A DNA stretch of 64,000 bases. Source: Prevotellaceae bacterium (GTDB lineage Bacteria > Bacteroidota > Bacteroidia > Bacteroidales > Bacteroidaceae). The stretch's first letter is position 1; every line of letters begins with the position of its first letter. A model generated the notes under the pieces. The model was given only the letters and a program-made list of their open reading frames with translations. It had not been told where the DNA came from and did no database searches. Below are positions 42,072 to 51,410 of this stretch, piece after piece. The DNA lies in contig JAHZGX010000020.1 of assembly GCA_019420585.1 (NCBI GenBank), forward strand, positions 223,855-287,854, in the 5' to 3' direction. The translations under genes and the position numbers were made by a program.

Positions 42072-43535
42072 TTATTTCATGTTCTTTACCAGTCGGAACA
42101 TGCGCTCCCAGCGGAAGTGCTTCAGGCTGGCAAAGGGGTGGTCCTCATCGGTGCTTAGCCATACCAGCACGGGCTTGCCCACTACGTGGTCTTCGGGTAC
42201 AAAGCCCCAGTAGCGGCTGTCGGCGGAGTTGTGTCGGTTGTCACCCTGCATCCAGTAGTAGTCCATCTTGAAGGTGTATTCCGTGGTTTCCTTCCCGTTG
42301 ATGAGTATCTTGCCCTCCGGGGTCACCTGCAGGTCATTCCCCTCATAGGCTCTGATGGGACGCTCATAGATGGGCAGGTTGTCCAAGGTGAGGTGCAGGG
42401 TGGCTCCCTTCTGGGGTATCCAGATGGGGCCGTAATTGTCGCAGGTCCAGCCTGTATATGCGTTCTGCGGGTAGAGGTCGTCCGTGTGGGTGTTGCGGGT
42501 GATGGTGATGGAGGCCACCACATCCCTGCGCTTCTCCAGCGAGGACTTCATCTCCTTGGTCAGGGGTATGATGCCTGACTGGTAATAGTCCTGTAAGTCT
42601 TTCTGGCTGATGCCTACTTCCTCCACCAGGTCCTGGGGCAGGGATTCGCCTGTGAGCGCCATATTGTAGTTGTACTGCACGTCCCGGGCATCGGGGTTCA
42701 GTTTCCCGTCCAGGTATATGGCACGGTTCTTTATCTGCAGAGTCTGTCCGGGCAGGCCCACGCACCTCTTCACATAGTTTTCCCTGCGGTCGACAGGCCG
42801 TGTGTCAATGTTCCCGAAGTCTCTCTTGTCCAGTTTTATGTACTCCTTGCCCATGTTGTAGATCATTCCGTAATAGGCTCTCTGCTGCAAGGCAGGCATG
42901 GAATCCATCTGCGGCATGGCTCCATGTTCCTGTTCCCACAGTTGGCTTCCTATGCCGTAGCAGAGCGAGTAATACTCAGTCTGATAGGGCTGTGCCGTCA
43001 CAATGGTGTCTCCTGCGGGATAGTTGAACACCACGATGTCGTTCAGTTGGACAGGCTTGGGGTGCACACGCTTGTATTCCCATTGCGGCCACTCTATATA
43101 ACTCTTGCAGCCTCCCAAGCCCAGCACGTTGGGCAGGGTATGCTGTACGAGTGGCATGTGCAAGGGTGTCTGCGGCACGCGAGGGCCGTAGGCCATCTTG
43201 TTCACCACCAGATAGTCGCCCACCAGCAGACTCTTCTCCAGCGAACTGCTGGGTATGTTGTAGTTCTGGAAGAAGTATATGTTGAAGAAGTAAACGGCCA
43301 CTAATGCAAACACAATGGCATCCACCCAGCTCATGAGGGTGCGTGCTATGGGGTTTTCCAGGTTCTTCCACCATGTCCAGGGAATCCAGCAGGTAATGTA
43401 GGCATCCAGTATGAACGGCACTACGATGAGTCCCCACCAGGCATCCACCCAGTATAGGAAGCAAAGGTAAAGCAGGGTTATGATGATGGCCTTGCACCAG
43501 TCTGTGGTTGTGGCCTTGCGTCTCTTCAGTCTCAT
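42072..43535 (-). CDS. lepB: Signal peptidase I
   Basis: LepB (487 aa) cleaves signal peptides from exported preproteins. Several N-terminal hydrophobic helices precede the catalytic domain. The serine nucleophile is S98 in NIPSSSLEKSLLVGD, and the general base is K256 in NYVKRCVGLPG. The YYWMQGDNRHNSADSRYWGF box near the C terminus is intact. The chain is longer than the E. coli enzyme because of an insertion between the serine and lysine boxes, as usual in Bacteroidota. It lies 14 bases downstream of dapB. Confidence 0.95.
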   Translation of the reverse strand: MRLKRRKATTTDWCKAIIITLLYLCFLYWVDAWWGLIVVPFILDAYITCWIPWTWWKNLENPIARTLMSWVDAIVFALVAVYFFNIYFFQNYNIPSSSLEKSLLVGDYLVVNKMAYGPRVPQTPLHMPLVQHTLPNVLGLGGCKSYIEWPQWEYKRVHPKPVQLNDIVVFNYPAGDTIVTAQPYQTEYYSLCYGIGSQLWEQEHGAMPQMDSMPALQQRAYYGMIYNMGKEYIKLDKRDFGNIDTRPVDRRENYVKRCVGLPGQTLQIKNRAIYLDGKLNPDARDVQYNYNMALTGESLPQDLVEEVGISQKDLQDYYQSGIIPLTKEMKSSLEKRRDVVASITITRNTHTDDLYPQNAYTGWTCDNYGPIWIPQKGATLHLTLDNLPIYERPIRAYEGNDLQVTPEGKILINGKETTEYTFKMDYYWMQGDNRHNSADSRYWGFVPEDHVVGKPVLVWLSTDEDHPFASLKHFRWERMFRLVKNMK

Positions 43536-43549
43536 TGCTTGGTTGTGGG

Positions 43550-44305
43550 TTAGAATTTGAACAGGTCTTTCATGGTGAGCAGTCCGCTGTGCTGCGCCGT
43601 GAATTCGGCTGCCAGCACTGCTCCCAGGGCAAATCCGCGGCGGTTATGTGCATCGTGGGTGATGGTGATACTGTCTGCGGGGCTGTCCCAGGTGATGGAG
43701 TGGATGCCCGGCACCTCGCCGCGGCGTATGCTGTTGATGGGCATCTTGCCGGCGGGCACTTCCTTCGTGCCTTCCACTGAACCGTCGGGATTGGTCAGCA
43801 GCCCTGTCTGCCATCCGGAGATTCGCTCTACCTCGGCGGCGAGTTCCTCGGCCAGGGTGATGGCCGTGCCGCTCGGATGGTCAAGTTTGTGTATGTGATG
43901 TATTTCCTCCATGCTTGGAGCATAGTTGGAGAACTGGTTCATGATTCGTGCCAGGTAACTGTTGACTGCCCTGAAGATAGTGACTCCCAGGCTGAAGTTG
44001 CTGCTCCAGAAGAGTGTCTGTCCTTCCTGCTCGCACATGCGCCTCACGTCATCGCCATGCTGGGGTATCCATCCCGTGCTGCCGCTCACCACCTTCACGT
44101 GATGGGCAAAAGCACGCAGGTAATTGCCATACGCTGCCTGCGGTGCCGTGAACTCAATGGCCACATCGGCTGAGCGGAATGCCTCGCTGTCAAAGTCATT
44201 GCAGTTGTCCACATCAATGATACTCACTATCTCATGGCCGCGGCTTACGGCAATCTCTTCTATCATACGGCCCATCTTGCCGTAGCCTATCAATGCTATC
44301 CTCAT
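43550..44305 (-). CDS. dapB: 4-hydroxy-tetrahydrodipicolinate reductase
   Basis: DapB (251 aa) reduces the dihydrodipicolinate precursor with NAD(P)H in lysine and diaminopimelate synthesis. The Rossmann motif is MRIALIGYGKMGRMI, the NAD-domain loop is IDVDNCND, and the catalytic signature is EEIHHIHKLDHPSGTAI. The reading frame opens at 44578, but the ATG at 44305 gives the family N terminus. A -7-like TACTTTTG (minus strand, 44336-44329) lies just upstream without a good -33 box. First gene of the leftward dapB-lepB-wbqC-rluA-PHP run. Confidence 0.95.
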   Translation of the reverse strand: MRIALIGYGKMGRMIEEIAVSRGHEIVSIIDVDNCNDFDSEAFRSADVAIEFTAPQAAYGNYLRAFAHHVKVVSGSTGWIPQHGDDVRRMCEQEGQTLFWSSNFSLGVTIFRAVNSYLARIMNQFSNYAPSMEEIHHIHKLDHPSGTAITLAEELAAEVERISGWQTGLLTNPDGSVEGTKEVPAGKMPINSIRRGEVPGIHSITWDSPADSITITHDAHNRRGFALGAVLAAEFTAQHSGLLTMKDLFKF

Positions 44306-44472
44306 CTCTTTGCTGAATGTTCTCTGTGCAAAAGTAGTGCATTTCGGTAAGATACGGAAGCTGTATCCACAAAAACTACCCTTCGTTATATGGGCATTCC
44401 TACGAAGTGGGGCTGCCTGAGCCTTATTCCTGTGGAGAGTGTGCCTGCATGTGTGGATTATCTGTGCATGCT

Positions 44473-44504
44473 TTTGTTTATACGGGCATTTAACCTTACC
44501 TTTG
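44473..44504 (+). promoter_or_regulatory. Promoter of the DUF2851-thioesterase-dprA operon
   Basis: TTTG at 44473-44476, 20 bases, TACCTTTG at 44497-44504: a near-perfect Bacteroidota promoter. The leader would be about 70 bases. Confidence 0.6.
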
Positions 44505-44579
44505 CAAGGGACGTGATGCTGCGCCGGGACATTTTCCCGTGGCAGCGGACAGTCCTTTTTGACAATCGGCAAAAGCAAG

Positions 44580-45848
44580 ATGGAGAAACTGCTGCATTAC
44601 GTGTGGAAGCACCGCATGTTGCCCCTGAAGGATTTGAGGACAACGGACGGGAGGCATGTGGAGGTGATAGACCCGGGTACACACAACCATGACCGGGGAC
44701 CCGACTTCTTCAATGCCAAGGTGCAGGTTGACGGAATCCTGTGGGCGGGCAACGTGGAGATTCATCTGCGTTCCTCCGACTGGTTCCGCCACGGGCACCA
44801 TACCGATGCCGCCTATGACGGGACGGTGCTGCATGTGGTGCAGGTTTCCGACTGTGAAGTGACCACTTCCTTGGGCAGGACTGTCCCACAGGTGTGTTTG
44901 TCGGTACCTGATTCCTTGGCCGATGATTACCAGGCACTCCTGTGCACCGACGAGTTTCCCCGTTGTCACCGGGTGCTTCCCATGGTTGATCCGCTCAAGA
45001 TACATGGCTGGATGGACAGGCTGCTGGCAGAGCGCATGCAGCAGCGTGCCGGCCGGGTGCTGGAGCGGGTACGGGCTTTCGGTGGCGATTGGGAGCGTGC
45101 CTGCTTTGTCACGCTCTGCCGTAATTTCGGTTTCGGACTTAATGGTGATGCCTTTGAACGCTGGGCCATGGCCATTCCTCTGCAAGCAGCAGGCAAACAC
45201 CGCGACCACCTGTTTCAGATAGATGCTCTTTTCCTAGGTATGGCGGGGCTGATAGAGCGCGCCTTTCCTGAGGGAGCCGAGTCTGACCGGGCACGCATGG
45301 AGCAGGAGTTCTCCTTTCTTGCGTCCAAGTTCTCGCTGACTCCCGCCCTGCAGTATGCCGACTGGAGATACCTTCGCACTCGTCCGCAGAATTTCCCCCA
45401 TGTGAGGATACACCAAATAGCCCTTCTCTATCATGGCGGTCAGGTGCAGATGGATACCCTGCTTGCGGTGGAGGGAGCGGAGGAACTTCATGGGAGGATG
45501 CATGATGCGGGGCTTTCCTCATCCACTACCCGCCTGATACTTATCAATACGGTGGCACCGTTGCTTTATGCTTACGGCATGAGTACGGGAGAGGAGAAAT
45601 GGATGGACAAGGCGCAGCGCATGCTGGAGCAGTTGCCTGCCGAGAATAACCGGATTCTGCGCCTGTGGAAGCAATGCGGGCTGAGTGTTTCCTCGGCGGC
45701 CGACAGCCAGGCGCTGATACAGCTCAAGAAGGTGTATTGCGACCGCCTCGACTGCCTCCGTTGCCAGTTCGGCTATGCCTACCTGCGCTCCTCCGTGGGC
45801 TGCTGCAGTGTTCCTGTACCGCACCGAATCAATGAACATAACATATAA
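44580..45848 (+). CDS. DUF2851 family protein
   Basis: A 422-aa protein typical of Bacteroidota, known as DUF2851. It begins MEKLLHYVWKHRMLPL, followed by the conserved GTHNHDRGPDFFNAKVQVDG and VEIHLRSSDWFRHGHH segments, which resemble a nuclease-like core with acidic and histidine residues. The C-terminal region is helical. Function unknown; a nuclease role is a guess from the D-x-G-P-D and E-x-H patterns. The start at 44580 fits the promoter. It precedes the thioesterase gene by 6 bases. Confidence 0.85.
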   Translation: MEKLLHYVWKHRMLPLKDLRTTDGRHVEVIDPGTHNHDRGPDFFNAKVQVDGILWAGNVEIHLRSSDWFRHGHHTDAAYDGTVLHVVQVSDCEVTTSLGRTVPQVCLSVPDSLADDYQALLCTDEFPRCHRVLPMVDPLKIHGWMDRLLAERMQQRAGRVLERVRAFGGDWERACFVTLCRNFGFGLNGDAFERWAMAIPLQAAGKHRDHLFQIDALFLGMAGLIERAFPEGAESDRARMEQEFSFLASKFSLTPALQYADWRYLRTRPQNFPHVRIHQIALLYHGGQVQMDTLLAVEGAEELHGRMHDAGLSSSTTRLILINTVAPLLYAYGMSTGEEKWMDKAQRMLEQLPAENNRILRLWKQCGLSVSSAADSQALIQLKKVYCDRLDCLRCQFGYAYLRSSVGCCSVPVPHRINEHNI

Positions 45849-45854
45849 AAAAGC

Positions 45855-46271
45855 ATGAAAGAGGTGAAATATGCCTTTGAACTTCCCTTCAAGGTAAGGG
45901 ATTACGAATGTGACCTGGAGGGAATCGTGAATAATGCCAACTATCAGCATTACATGGAACACACACGTCATGAGTTCCTCCTGTCTGCTGGCATCAGTTT
46001 TGCCGACATGTACGCCGCCGGCATCACCCCGGTGGTGGCACGTATACAGATAGCCTTCAAGACTCCTTTGCGCAGCCGCGATGAGTTTGTCTGCAAGTTG
46101 CGTGTGCGCAAGGAGGGTGTGCGCTATGTCTTCCTGCAGGACATCTTCCGCATGTCGGACAACAAATTGGTGGCGCGCGGGCAGGTGGACACGGTGTGTC
46201 TAATCAATGGAAGATTGAGCGAATGCCCCGAACTGGGTGACAGACTGCAGATATATTACGAAAAGCAATGA
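45855..46271 (+). CDS. 4HBT-type acyl-CoA thioesterase
   Basis: A 138-aa single hot-dog domain. The signature is RDYECDLEGIVNNANYQHYM, where the aspartate in YECDLEG corresponds to the catalytic acid of 4-hydroxybenzoyl-CoA and YbgC-type thioesterases. HTRHEFLLSAGI and KTPLRSRDEF are typical. The acyl substrate is unknown. The stop overlaps the dprA start by 4 bases. Confidence 0.9.
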   Translation: MKEVKYAFELPFKVRDYECDLEGIVNNANYQHYMEHTRHEFLLSAGISFADMYAAGITPVVARIQIAFKTPLRSRDEFVCKLRVRKEGVRYVFLQDIFRMSDNKLVARGQVDTVCLINGRLSECPELGDRLQIYYEKQ

Positions 46272-47392
46272 ACAGCCGGGAGACTCTCTGCCTGATGGCT
46301 CTCACGCGTGTGCCGCGCCTTAGCCTGGCTAACATGCACAGTCTTATGGAGGCTTTCGGGTCTGCCGCAGCCATCTATGAGCATAAAGGAAGCCTGGCCG
46401 AGGTGTTGACTGCGGCACGTAAGCCCACCTTAGAGGCCTTGGCTGCCATGGACAGCCACATGGCTAGGGCGGAGCAGGAACTGGAATGGGCTACACGCAA
46501 CGGCTTGCAGTGTTTGGGCATCAACGATGAGGCTTATCCTCGCCGCATGAGGGAATGCGCTGATGCACCTGTGATGCTTTATTATAAAGGAAAAGCCGAC
46601 CTGAACGCACGCCATGTGGTGGCGGTGGTGGGCACGCGGCACATTACTGAGTATGGTAAGGACATCTGTTTGCAGTTTATGAGGGACTTGCATGTGCTCT
46701 GTCCCGATGCCCTTGTGGTGAGCGGCCTGGCCTACGGCGTGGACATACATGCCCACAGGGCTGCACTTGACGAGGGGAATGAGACAGTGGCTGTGCTGGC
46801 TCACGGTCTTGACCAGATATATCCGCGCATGCACCGTGACACAGCTGCGAGGATGCTCTCACAGGGAGGGCTGCTTACGGAGTTCATGAGCGGGACCAAT
46901 GCAGACAAGCGTAACTTCGTGCAGCGCAACCGCATCGTGGCGGGTATCAGCGATGTGACCGTGGTGGTGGAGAGCGCACGCAAGGGCGGTTCACTCATCA
47001 CTGCAGAACTGGCCAATGGGTATGACCGTGAGGTGATGGCTTTTCCGGGACGTGTTGCAGATTATTGTTCTGAGGGATGTAACCAGTTGATACGTGCTAA
47101 TAAGGCCGCTCTCATCACTTCGGCGGCGGACTTGATGGAACTGATGGGTTGGGAAAGTGAGCCGGAGCGAAGCCGGTGCCTTGTCCAAGGCATACAGCCC
47201 GAATTGTTCCCAGAACTGACTGCAGAGGAACAGTTAGTGGTGAAAGCCATGCTAGGAAGCGACAAAGTGCACCTCAACCTTCTGGCTCAAGATACTGCCT
47301 TGCCCATTGGCAAACTCTCCAGCATCCTTTTTGGACTGGAGATGAAAGGCATTGTGCGTATGCTGAATGGAGGCATGTACCGCCTGGCATGA
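46268..47392 (+). CDS. dprA: DNA-processing protein DprA
   Basis: DprA (374 aa) loads RecA on incoming single-stranded DNA during natural transformation. An N-terminal SAM-like helical part precedes the extended Rossmann fold with VAVVGTRHITEYGKD, SGLAYGVDIHAHRAAL, LTEFMSGTNADKRNFVQRNR and VVESARKGGSLITAE. The C-terminal ~60 residues are a winged-helix domain. Length is normal. The gene ends at an 11-base inverted repeat and converges on the FAS1 lipoprotein. Confidence 0.96.
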   Translation: MNSRETLCLMALTRVPRLSLANMHSLMEAFGSAAAIYEHKGSLAEVLTAARKPTLEALAAMDSHMARAEQELEWATRNGLQCLGINDEAYPRRMRECADAPVMLYYKGKADLNARHVVAVVGTRHITEYGKDICLQFMRDLHVLCPDALVVSGLAYGVDIHAHRAALDEGNETVAVLAHGLDQIYPRMHRDTAARMLSQGGLLTEFMSGTNADKRNFVQRNRIVAGISDVTVVVESARKGGSLITAELANGYDREVMAFPGRVADYCSEGCNQLIRANKAALITSAADLMELMGWESEPERSRCLVQGIQPELFPELTAEEQLVVKAMLGSDKVHLNLLAQDTALPIGKLSSILFGLEMKGIVRMLNGGMYRLA

Positions 47393-47404
47393 GGGCGGTA
47401 CATG
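47374..47404. terminator. Inverted repeat at the dprA/FAS1 junction
   Basis: A perfect 11-base stem (47374-47384 with 47394-47404, CATGTACCGCC) with a 9-base loop that includes the dprA stop. No T-tract; it may separate the convergent genes. Confidence 0.3.
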
Positions 47405-47415
47405 CGGGAGATAGT

Positions 47416-49515
47416 TTACCAGATGTCTTCCGGTTCCACGGGGTTGTCATACACTTCCTTGGATACCCATTCCAAGTAGTCCATGTAAAACTCCTTGCGG
47501 TCAGAGTCGAGTACCGACTTGATGCGCAGATAGTACGTCTTTTCGGCATCCACAAACTGGCGTGACACGATATGGCGTATGTTGTAATAGGTTCCTCGTT
47601 CTGTGGCCGAAGAATTCTGTATGCCTTCGGCTCCCTTCATGAATCCGTTGTTGCGCATTTGCTTGTCCTTCTCGGCATTGTAGTCGTCATCGTTCGTGTC
47701 TGCGAACCATCCGGTCTTGTCCGTGCTTGAGAGTGTTAGGTCAATGGGGATTCGCGTGGGAGCCAACTTGTTCTTGTCGGTGCCCAGATAGAACTGTGCC
47801 GTGCCGCGGTCACCGTTGGCCAGCACCTTGTAGCGTAATTCATACACGCCTGAGCGCGGAACGGGAGGCAGTTTCACCGTCACTTCATAGCGCCCCTCAG
47901 CCTTCAGTTCATCGGCGTTCAGGTTGCACCAGTCGTAGCCATAGGAGTTGAGGTATACAAACCATGTGTCGTCCGTCAGTTCCATGTTCTCGAAGTACTG
48001 GTACTGGCTTGTGGGCGGGATGTGAATGAATTGGTGGCGGAAGTCTGTTGACTGGCATTTGCGTATGTCATTGGTCATGGCTTCGGGGAACATGGTCATG
48101 GACTCGAAGCGTATGCGTTGCCGTTGCAGGTTTCCGCGTACTTGGTCGGTGTAGGCCAATGGAGCGTCAATACCGTAGATGATGCCGTTGAGCACGTTGT
48201 AGTTGAGCACACTGTCTGACATGTTGTCAATGTGGCAACCCACCTTGTCCTCATCGCAGTAAAGTTCGTGGTATGTGCCTCGGCGGCCGTTGTCAAGTTT
48301 GGGGAAGCGGTTGAGGTACACGCCATTGCTCTCCTTGCTCTCGAATATCTTCAGCAGCCTGCGCTTGCCCATGGTGGCGTAGAACTCGTCCTGGGCAATG
48401 GTTAGGTTCTTGGTTTGTGTGTTGTAGCCCTTTTCGTTATTGTGTATCACCAGTTTGTCTGAGGAAATCTTGCAGGGTAGGATGTGGTAGGTAATCCACT
48501 GGTTCAGCAGATTGGAGGGTGACCTGAAGTTTCTGTCGGCGGTAAACTCGTCAGTCTCAGAGTACTGGTGGTTGTCAAGCACCCACTGTTGCACATCCTC
48601 GGGAGTGATGTCTGCAGGTGCTTTTCCCAAGGCTTGGCGCCAAAAGTCATCCCTTTCGGCAAACACCGTGAAGCCGTACTTGCGGTGTTCGGGCAGGTAG
48701 GCTGTCTTATGGCCCGATGCTCCGTGGAAGGTCCAGTTTATCTTGTTGGCGTCAAAGTCGGTGATGGCTTTGGTGAGGTAGAGTTTCTCATACACTTCGT
48801 CCCTTATCTTGCTCATCGTGTCCTGCAGGCCGCAGGCCATGATTACCTTGGCTGCCACCAGGAAGCCTTCCTTCTGTTTCACTACGATGTCATTGAGGAG
48901 TTGAGCCAGGGACAGGTCTTGCATGAAGATGACTTTGTGCATGCTGTGTATCACGCCGTTGATTACCTCGATGTCCCTGTTGCGGTTGTCAACGGGGCAG
49001 TCGTAGTTCACATAGAGGCTGTCGGGTGTATCTCCGTAGCGTATGGTCAGTTTGCGGTCATTCATGTTGGCGATGGGGAGTTCGGCATTGTTCGTTGTGG
49101 GGAACTCCGAGGTGAGTATGTAATCCTCGTTTGCCCCATCGACGATACTGTTGTACACGATGACTTGCTTGATGGAGTCGCGCAGGTGGTCGTTGGGGAA
49201 GGCATCCCATGAAGGCTCGCTGATAAGTCCGTCCTCTACCAGATACTGCAGGTAGTCTTGTATGGCTTCATTGGTGGGCGCAAAGCAGGTGTAATTGCCG
49301 CGTGCCGAGAGCAACTGTTTGAGGGTGGTGCTGCTGATGGTGCTGGCTTTCACTTCGCCCAGTATGGATGCGTACTCGCTGTACTGGGGAAAGGTGCTTA
49401 GGTAACTGTAGACCGTGTAGTCTTTGAAGACGTAGCGGGCTGATGTGTCCACTTCTTCCTTGCAGGCTGTAAAGAGAATGATACAGGACAATAACAACAA
49501 TTGTTTTGCCTTCAT
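47416..49515 (-). CDS. Fasciclin-domain lipoprotein (FAS1 copy A)
   Basis: A 699-aa lipoprotein with lipobox LFTAC (C18). Two FAS1-like units are visible: YTCFAPTNEAIQDYL (about 75-90) with its VIHSMHKVI end, and KYGFTVFAERDDFWRQAL (about 275-295). The C-terminal ~220 residues are beta-rich (VTVKLPPVPRSGVYELRYK) and end KEVYDNPVEPEDIW. It is a clear paralogue of the 54190-56301 protein along its whole length. FAS1 proteins are generally adhesive surface proteins; in Bacteroidota they often accompany SusC/SusD, but none is in the window. No consensus promoter was found. Confidence 0.85.
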   Translation of the reverse strand: MKAKQLLLLSCIILFTACKEEVDTSARYVFKDYTVYSYLSTFPQYSEYASILGEVKASTISSTTLKQLLSARGNYTCFAPTNEAIQDYLQYLVEDGLISEPSWDAFPNDHLRDSIKQVIVYNSIVDGANEDYILTSEFPTTNNAELPIANMNDRKLTIRYGDTPDSLYVNYDCPVDNRNRDIEVINGVIHSMHKVIFMQDLSLAQLLNDIVVKQKEGFLVAAKVIMACGLQDTMSKIRDEVYEKLYLTKAITDFDANKINWTFHGASGHKTAYLPEHRKYGFTVFAERDDFWRQALGKAPADITPEDVQQWVLDNHQYSETDEFTADRNFRSPSNLLNQWITYHILPCKISSDKLVIHNNEKGYNTQTKNLTIAQDEFYATMGKRRLLKIFESKESNGVYLNRFPKLDNGRRGTYHELYCDEDKVGCHIDNMSDSVLNYNVLNGIIYGIDAPLAYTDQVRGNLQRQRIRFESMTMFPEAMTNDIRKCQSTDFRHQFIHIPPTSQYQYFENMELTDDTWFVYLNSYGYDWCNLNADELKAEGRYEVTVKLPPVPRSGVYELRYKVLANGDRGTAQFYLGTDKNKLAPTRIPIDLTLSSTDKTGWFADTNDDDYNAEKDKQMRNNGFMKGAEGIQNSSATERGTYYNIRHIVSRQFVDAEKTYYLRIKSVLDSDRKEFYMDYLEWVSKEVYDNPVEPEDIW

Positions 49516-49809
49516 ACGTTTGTTATTTTAGTAGTTGTACAATATACTGCTTAGGTGGAGCGTCATCCGTACGGACACAACACCTCCATTTGCGAATTTA
49601 TACATAATTTAGTACTTGGACAAGAAAGATGGGATTTTTTTTGCTTTTCCTAGTTGCAAAAGAGTGTGAAAGATAGCCATTGGCACCTTTTGAGCCTGTT
49701 TTTGGTTGCGTGTTCTGCCATTAATTTGATGGCTGGGTTCCTGTGGTGAGCCATTTTGGCTTGTGTCGGCATGCATTGCGGGACGTTTTCGGGTAGTGCG
49801 GTACGATGG

Positions 49810-49860
49810 CGAGGGGTTGTGTCATAATGGAATAGGCACAGCCCCTCGTTGTTGTCCTTA
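49810..49860 (+). terminator. Orphan hairpin with T-rich tail
   Basis: A 12-base stem (49810-49821 with 49837-49848, one G.T pair), a 15-base loop, then TTGTTGTCCTT. It points rightward, but there is no rightward gene before it. Confidence 0.35.
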
Positions 49861-50320
49861 TGCTTTATGTGATGCTTGGTATTGCTTCGGGTTGTCCGGC
49901 ATTGCTCTTCGTGTGATACGTATTCCTTGTCCACAATCCGGCGCTCCACGGGAGTGGCATACCACTTGACGCATGCTTGCGGCATCTTTCGATTCTTGTC
50001 CTGCTTTAGCTGATACTGAATCATTGTGCTTGACTGTTGTTGATGGTTGTACTTCATGTCTGCCCTCTCTCTCGTCCCCTTGGCCTCCCGGACAGGCTGT
50101 GGCGGCGGCGTGCCAACGGGCTTTTGGACACGGTGCAAAGGTACGGCGGTGGTGGAGGGGCTACCGTGAAATTCCGTGAATTAGCATGAATTTAGGCTGT
50201 TTTATTAGCATATGTTAACATTTCGTGCCGCTGTGTCTGAGATTGGAATCCGCAATGTGCTTCCTTCACGCCGGGGAAGCAGGGCATGGCCGGGTCACGC
50301 TTGCTGACCATGCTGCCCGA

Positions 50321-50450
50321 CAGGTTGTCTTGTTGCATTTGCCAAGTCACTTGAAGGTAGTAATCAAGTCATTTGAGGGTCGGAAACAAGTCACTTACGA
50401 TTGTAGCCAAGTCACTTGCGGGAGGAGGCAAGGCCACTTCGGGACAGGGG
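50321..50450. repeat. 21-22-bp tandem repeat array with palindromic core
   Basis: Units start at 50343, 50365, 50387, 50408 and 50429, with a degenerate one at 50321. Each begins with a version of CAAGTCACTTG, a perfect palindrome around its central C in the best copies. The remaining half of each unit is variable purine-rich sequence. Confidence 0.85.
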
Positions 50451-50540
50451 GCTGTTGCCTGCCCGGAAGTGTGTCTGCGTAGGGTGTGACGGGTAAATCA
50501 CCCGTTTCTTGAAAACTTTATTAGATACTACTTTCAAACC

Positions 50541-50570
50541 GTGCTTAATAATTAAGCACACTTTATTTTT
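50541..50570 (+). terminator. AT-rich palindrome with T-tract
   Basis: GTGCTTAATAATTAAGCAC (50541-50559) is a perfect inverted repeat with 9-base arms, followed by ACTTTATTTTT. It may be a terminator or the edge of an old element. Confidence 0.35.
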
Positions 50571-50929
50571 ACTATATATATAAGTCTATGGAAAGTACCC
50601 TACGCACCCTACATACCCTACGCATTCCATGGCCATTTTGTGCTGCGGCATCTAGGTCTCTTCCGCCGTCCTTTCTCTTGCCGGAGGACAAAAATCGGCT
50701 CAGCAGAAAAATGGTGGGGGATAACTTCCTTGTCCGGACTTCGGGCTATTCAGCCGTCAAATTTCGTAATGATTTTTATGACACATTCTATATGAGAGGA
50801 TCACCCTCACCGCAACCGAAAGGGACGGTTAGGCCATAGCGAGATTATGACAATTCTTGTCTGCTACCATTTCAGTTCATTTGCCAATTTCAGGCATTAC
50901 TGCTTCTTTTGCATACATCGGCATTTCGT

Positions 50930-51161
50930 ACACGGATTTGAGAGTAAGCATGGAAAAACAGGTCATGTTCCTGTGGAACAAGGTTATGCACCGCAGGAGG
51001 TACATCGACAACTTGCTCTCAAGGGCAAGGCGGATATCGTGCATTCGAGACATCGTTCGATGCGCAATTTCATCATGAACATCTGTGCTGCTCTCACGGC
51101 ATACTCCTTCTTCGAGAACAAACCGGATGCACCACCCGTACATGTAAAAAAATACGCATGA
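50930..51161 (+). pseudogene. IS982-like transposase C-terminal remnant, frameshifted
   Basis: Two adjacent frames give one recognisable tail. In the first, LRVSMEKQVMFLWNKVMHRR (then RYIDN) aligns by eye with the K-N-M-K...D-K-I-L-L-R-K-R-A-I-I-E-T segment of IS982-family transposases. After a frameshift near 51005, the second frame gives LALKGKADIVHSRHRSMRNF, then IMNICAALTAYSFFENKPDA, which matches the E-H-S-R-H-R-S...N-x-x-G-x-x-A-Y-x-F-x-x-K-K-P ending of the same family. The N-terminal two thirds are missing. No intact terminal repeats were found. Confidence 0.6.
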
Positions 51162-51214
51162 TTGACTCTGTTAAAAAATATCCAAGACTTATGTTGTTGT
51201 ATGTTTCCCAAGAA

Positions 51215-51252
51215 GCCGTGTATCAATGTCCAACGGGCATTAGATACACGGC
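51215..51252. terminator. Long hairpin downstream of the IS remnant
   Basis: GCCGTGTATC (51215-51224) pairs with 51243-51252, and the inner AATGTCC/GGGCATT nearly continues the stem, for about 17 pairs with one bulge and one mismatch. It could terminate either strand or belong to the old element's end. Confidence 0.4.
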
Positions 51253-51410
51253 CTGCATTGTTTTGATTTCATCGAATTCACGTTATGACATACCCTCTTT
51301 TGGCATTTGTTAGGTGCATGCAGGATGTCGGTTCTCAGGTGACCATGCAGGAGGTTCCTGCCCCAGTTTCCGAATGCCTGCCCGATGCCATTATACGCGG
51401 GGATACGGCA

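Larger units (their letters stand above)
49516..51410. other. 1.9 kb scar between FAS1 copy A and the GH-like gene
   Basis: No intact gene is supported. From left to right: leader of FAS1 copy A, an orphan hairpin with T-rich tail (49810-49860), a 21-22-bp repeat array (50321-50450), an AT-rich palindrome (50541-50559), a CCCTACGCA-rich stretch (50597-50625), an IS982-like transposase remnant (about 50930-51161) and a hairpin (51215-51252). It looks like the debris of one or more mobile insertions. Confidence 0.6.

Noticed and set aside
49650..50138. 162-codon minus-strand protein gene
   Set aside because: Composition and residue pattern are unlike any protein I recognise; it crosses the orphan hairpin and has no promoter.
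50588..50839. 83-codon gene starting in the CCCTACGCA repeats
   Set aside because: Its first residues only reflect the repeat, and the rest shows no motif. It may be element debris, but a gene cannot be supported.
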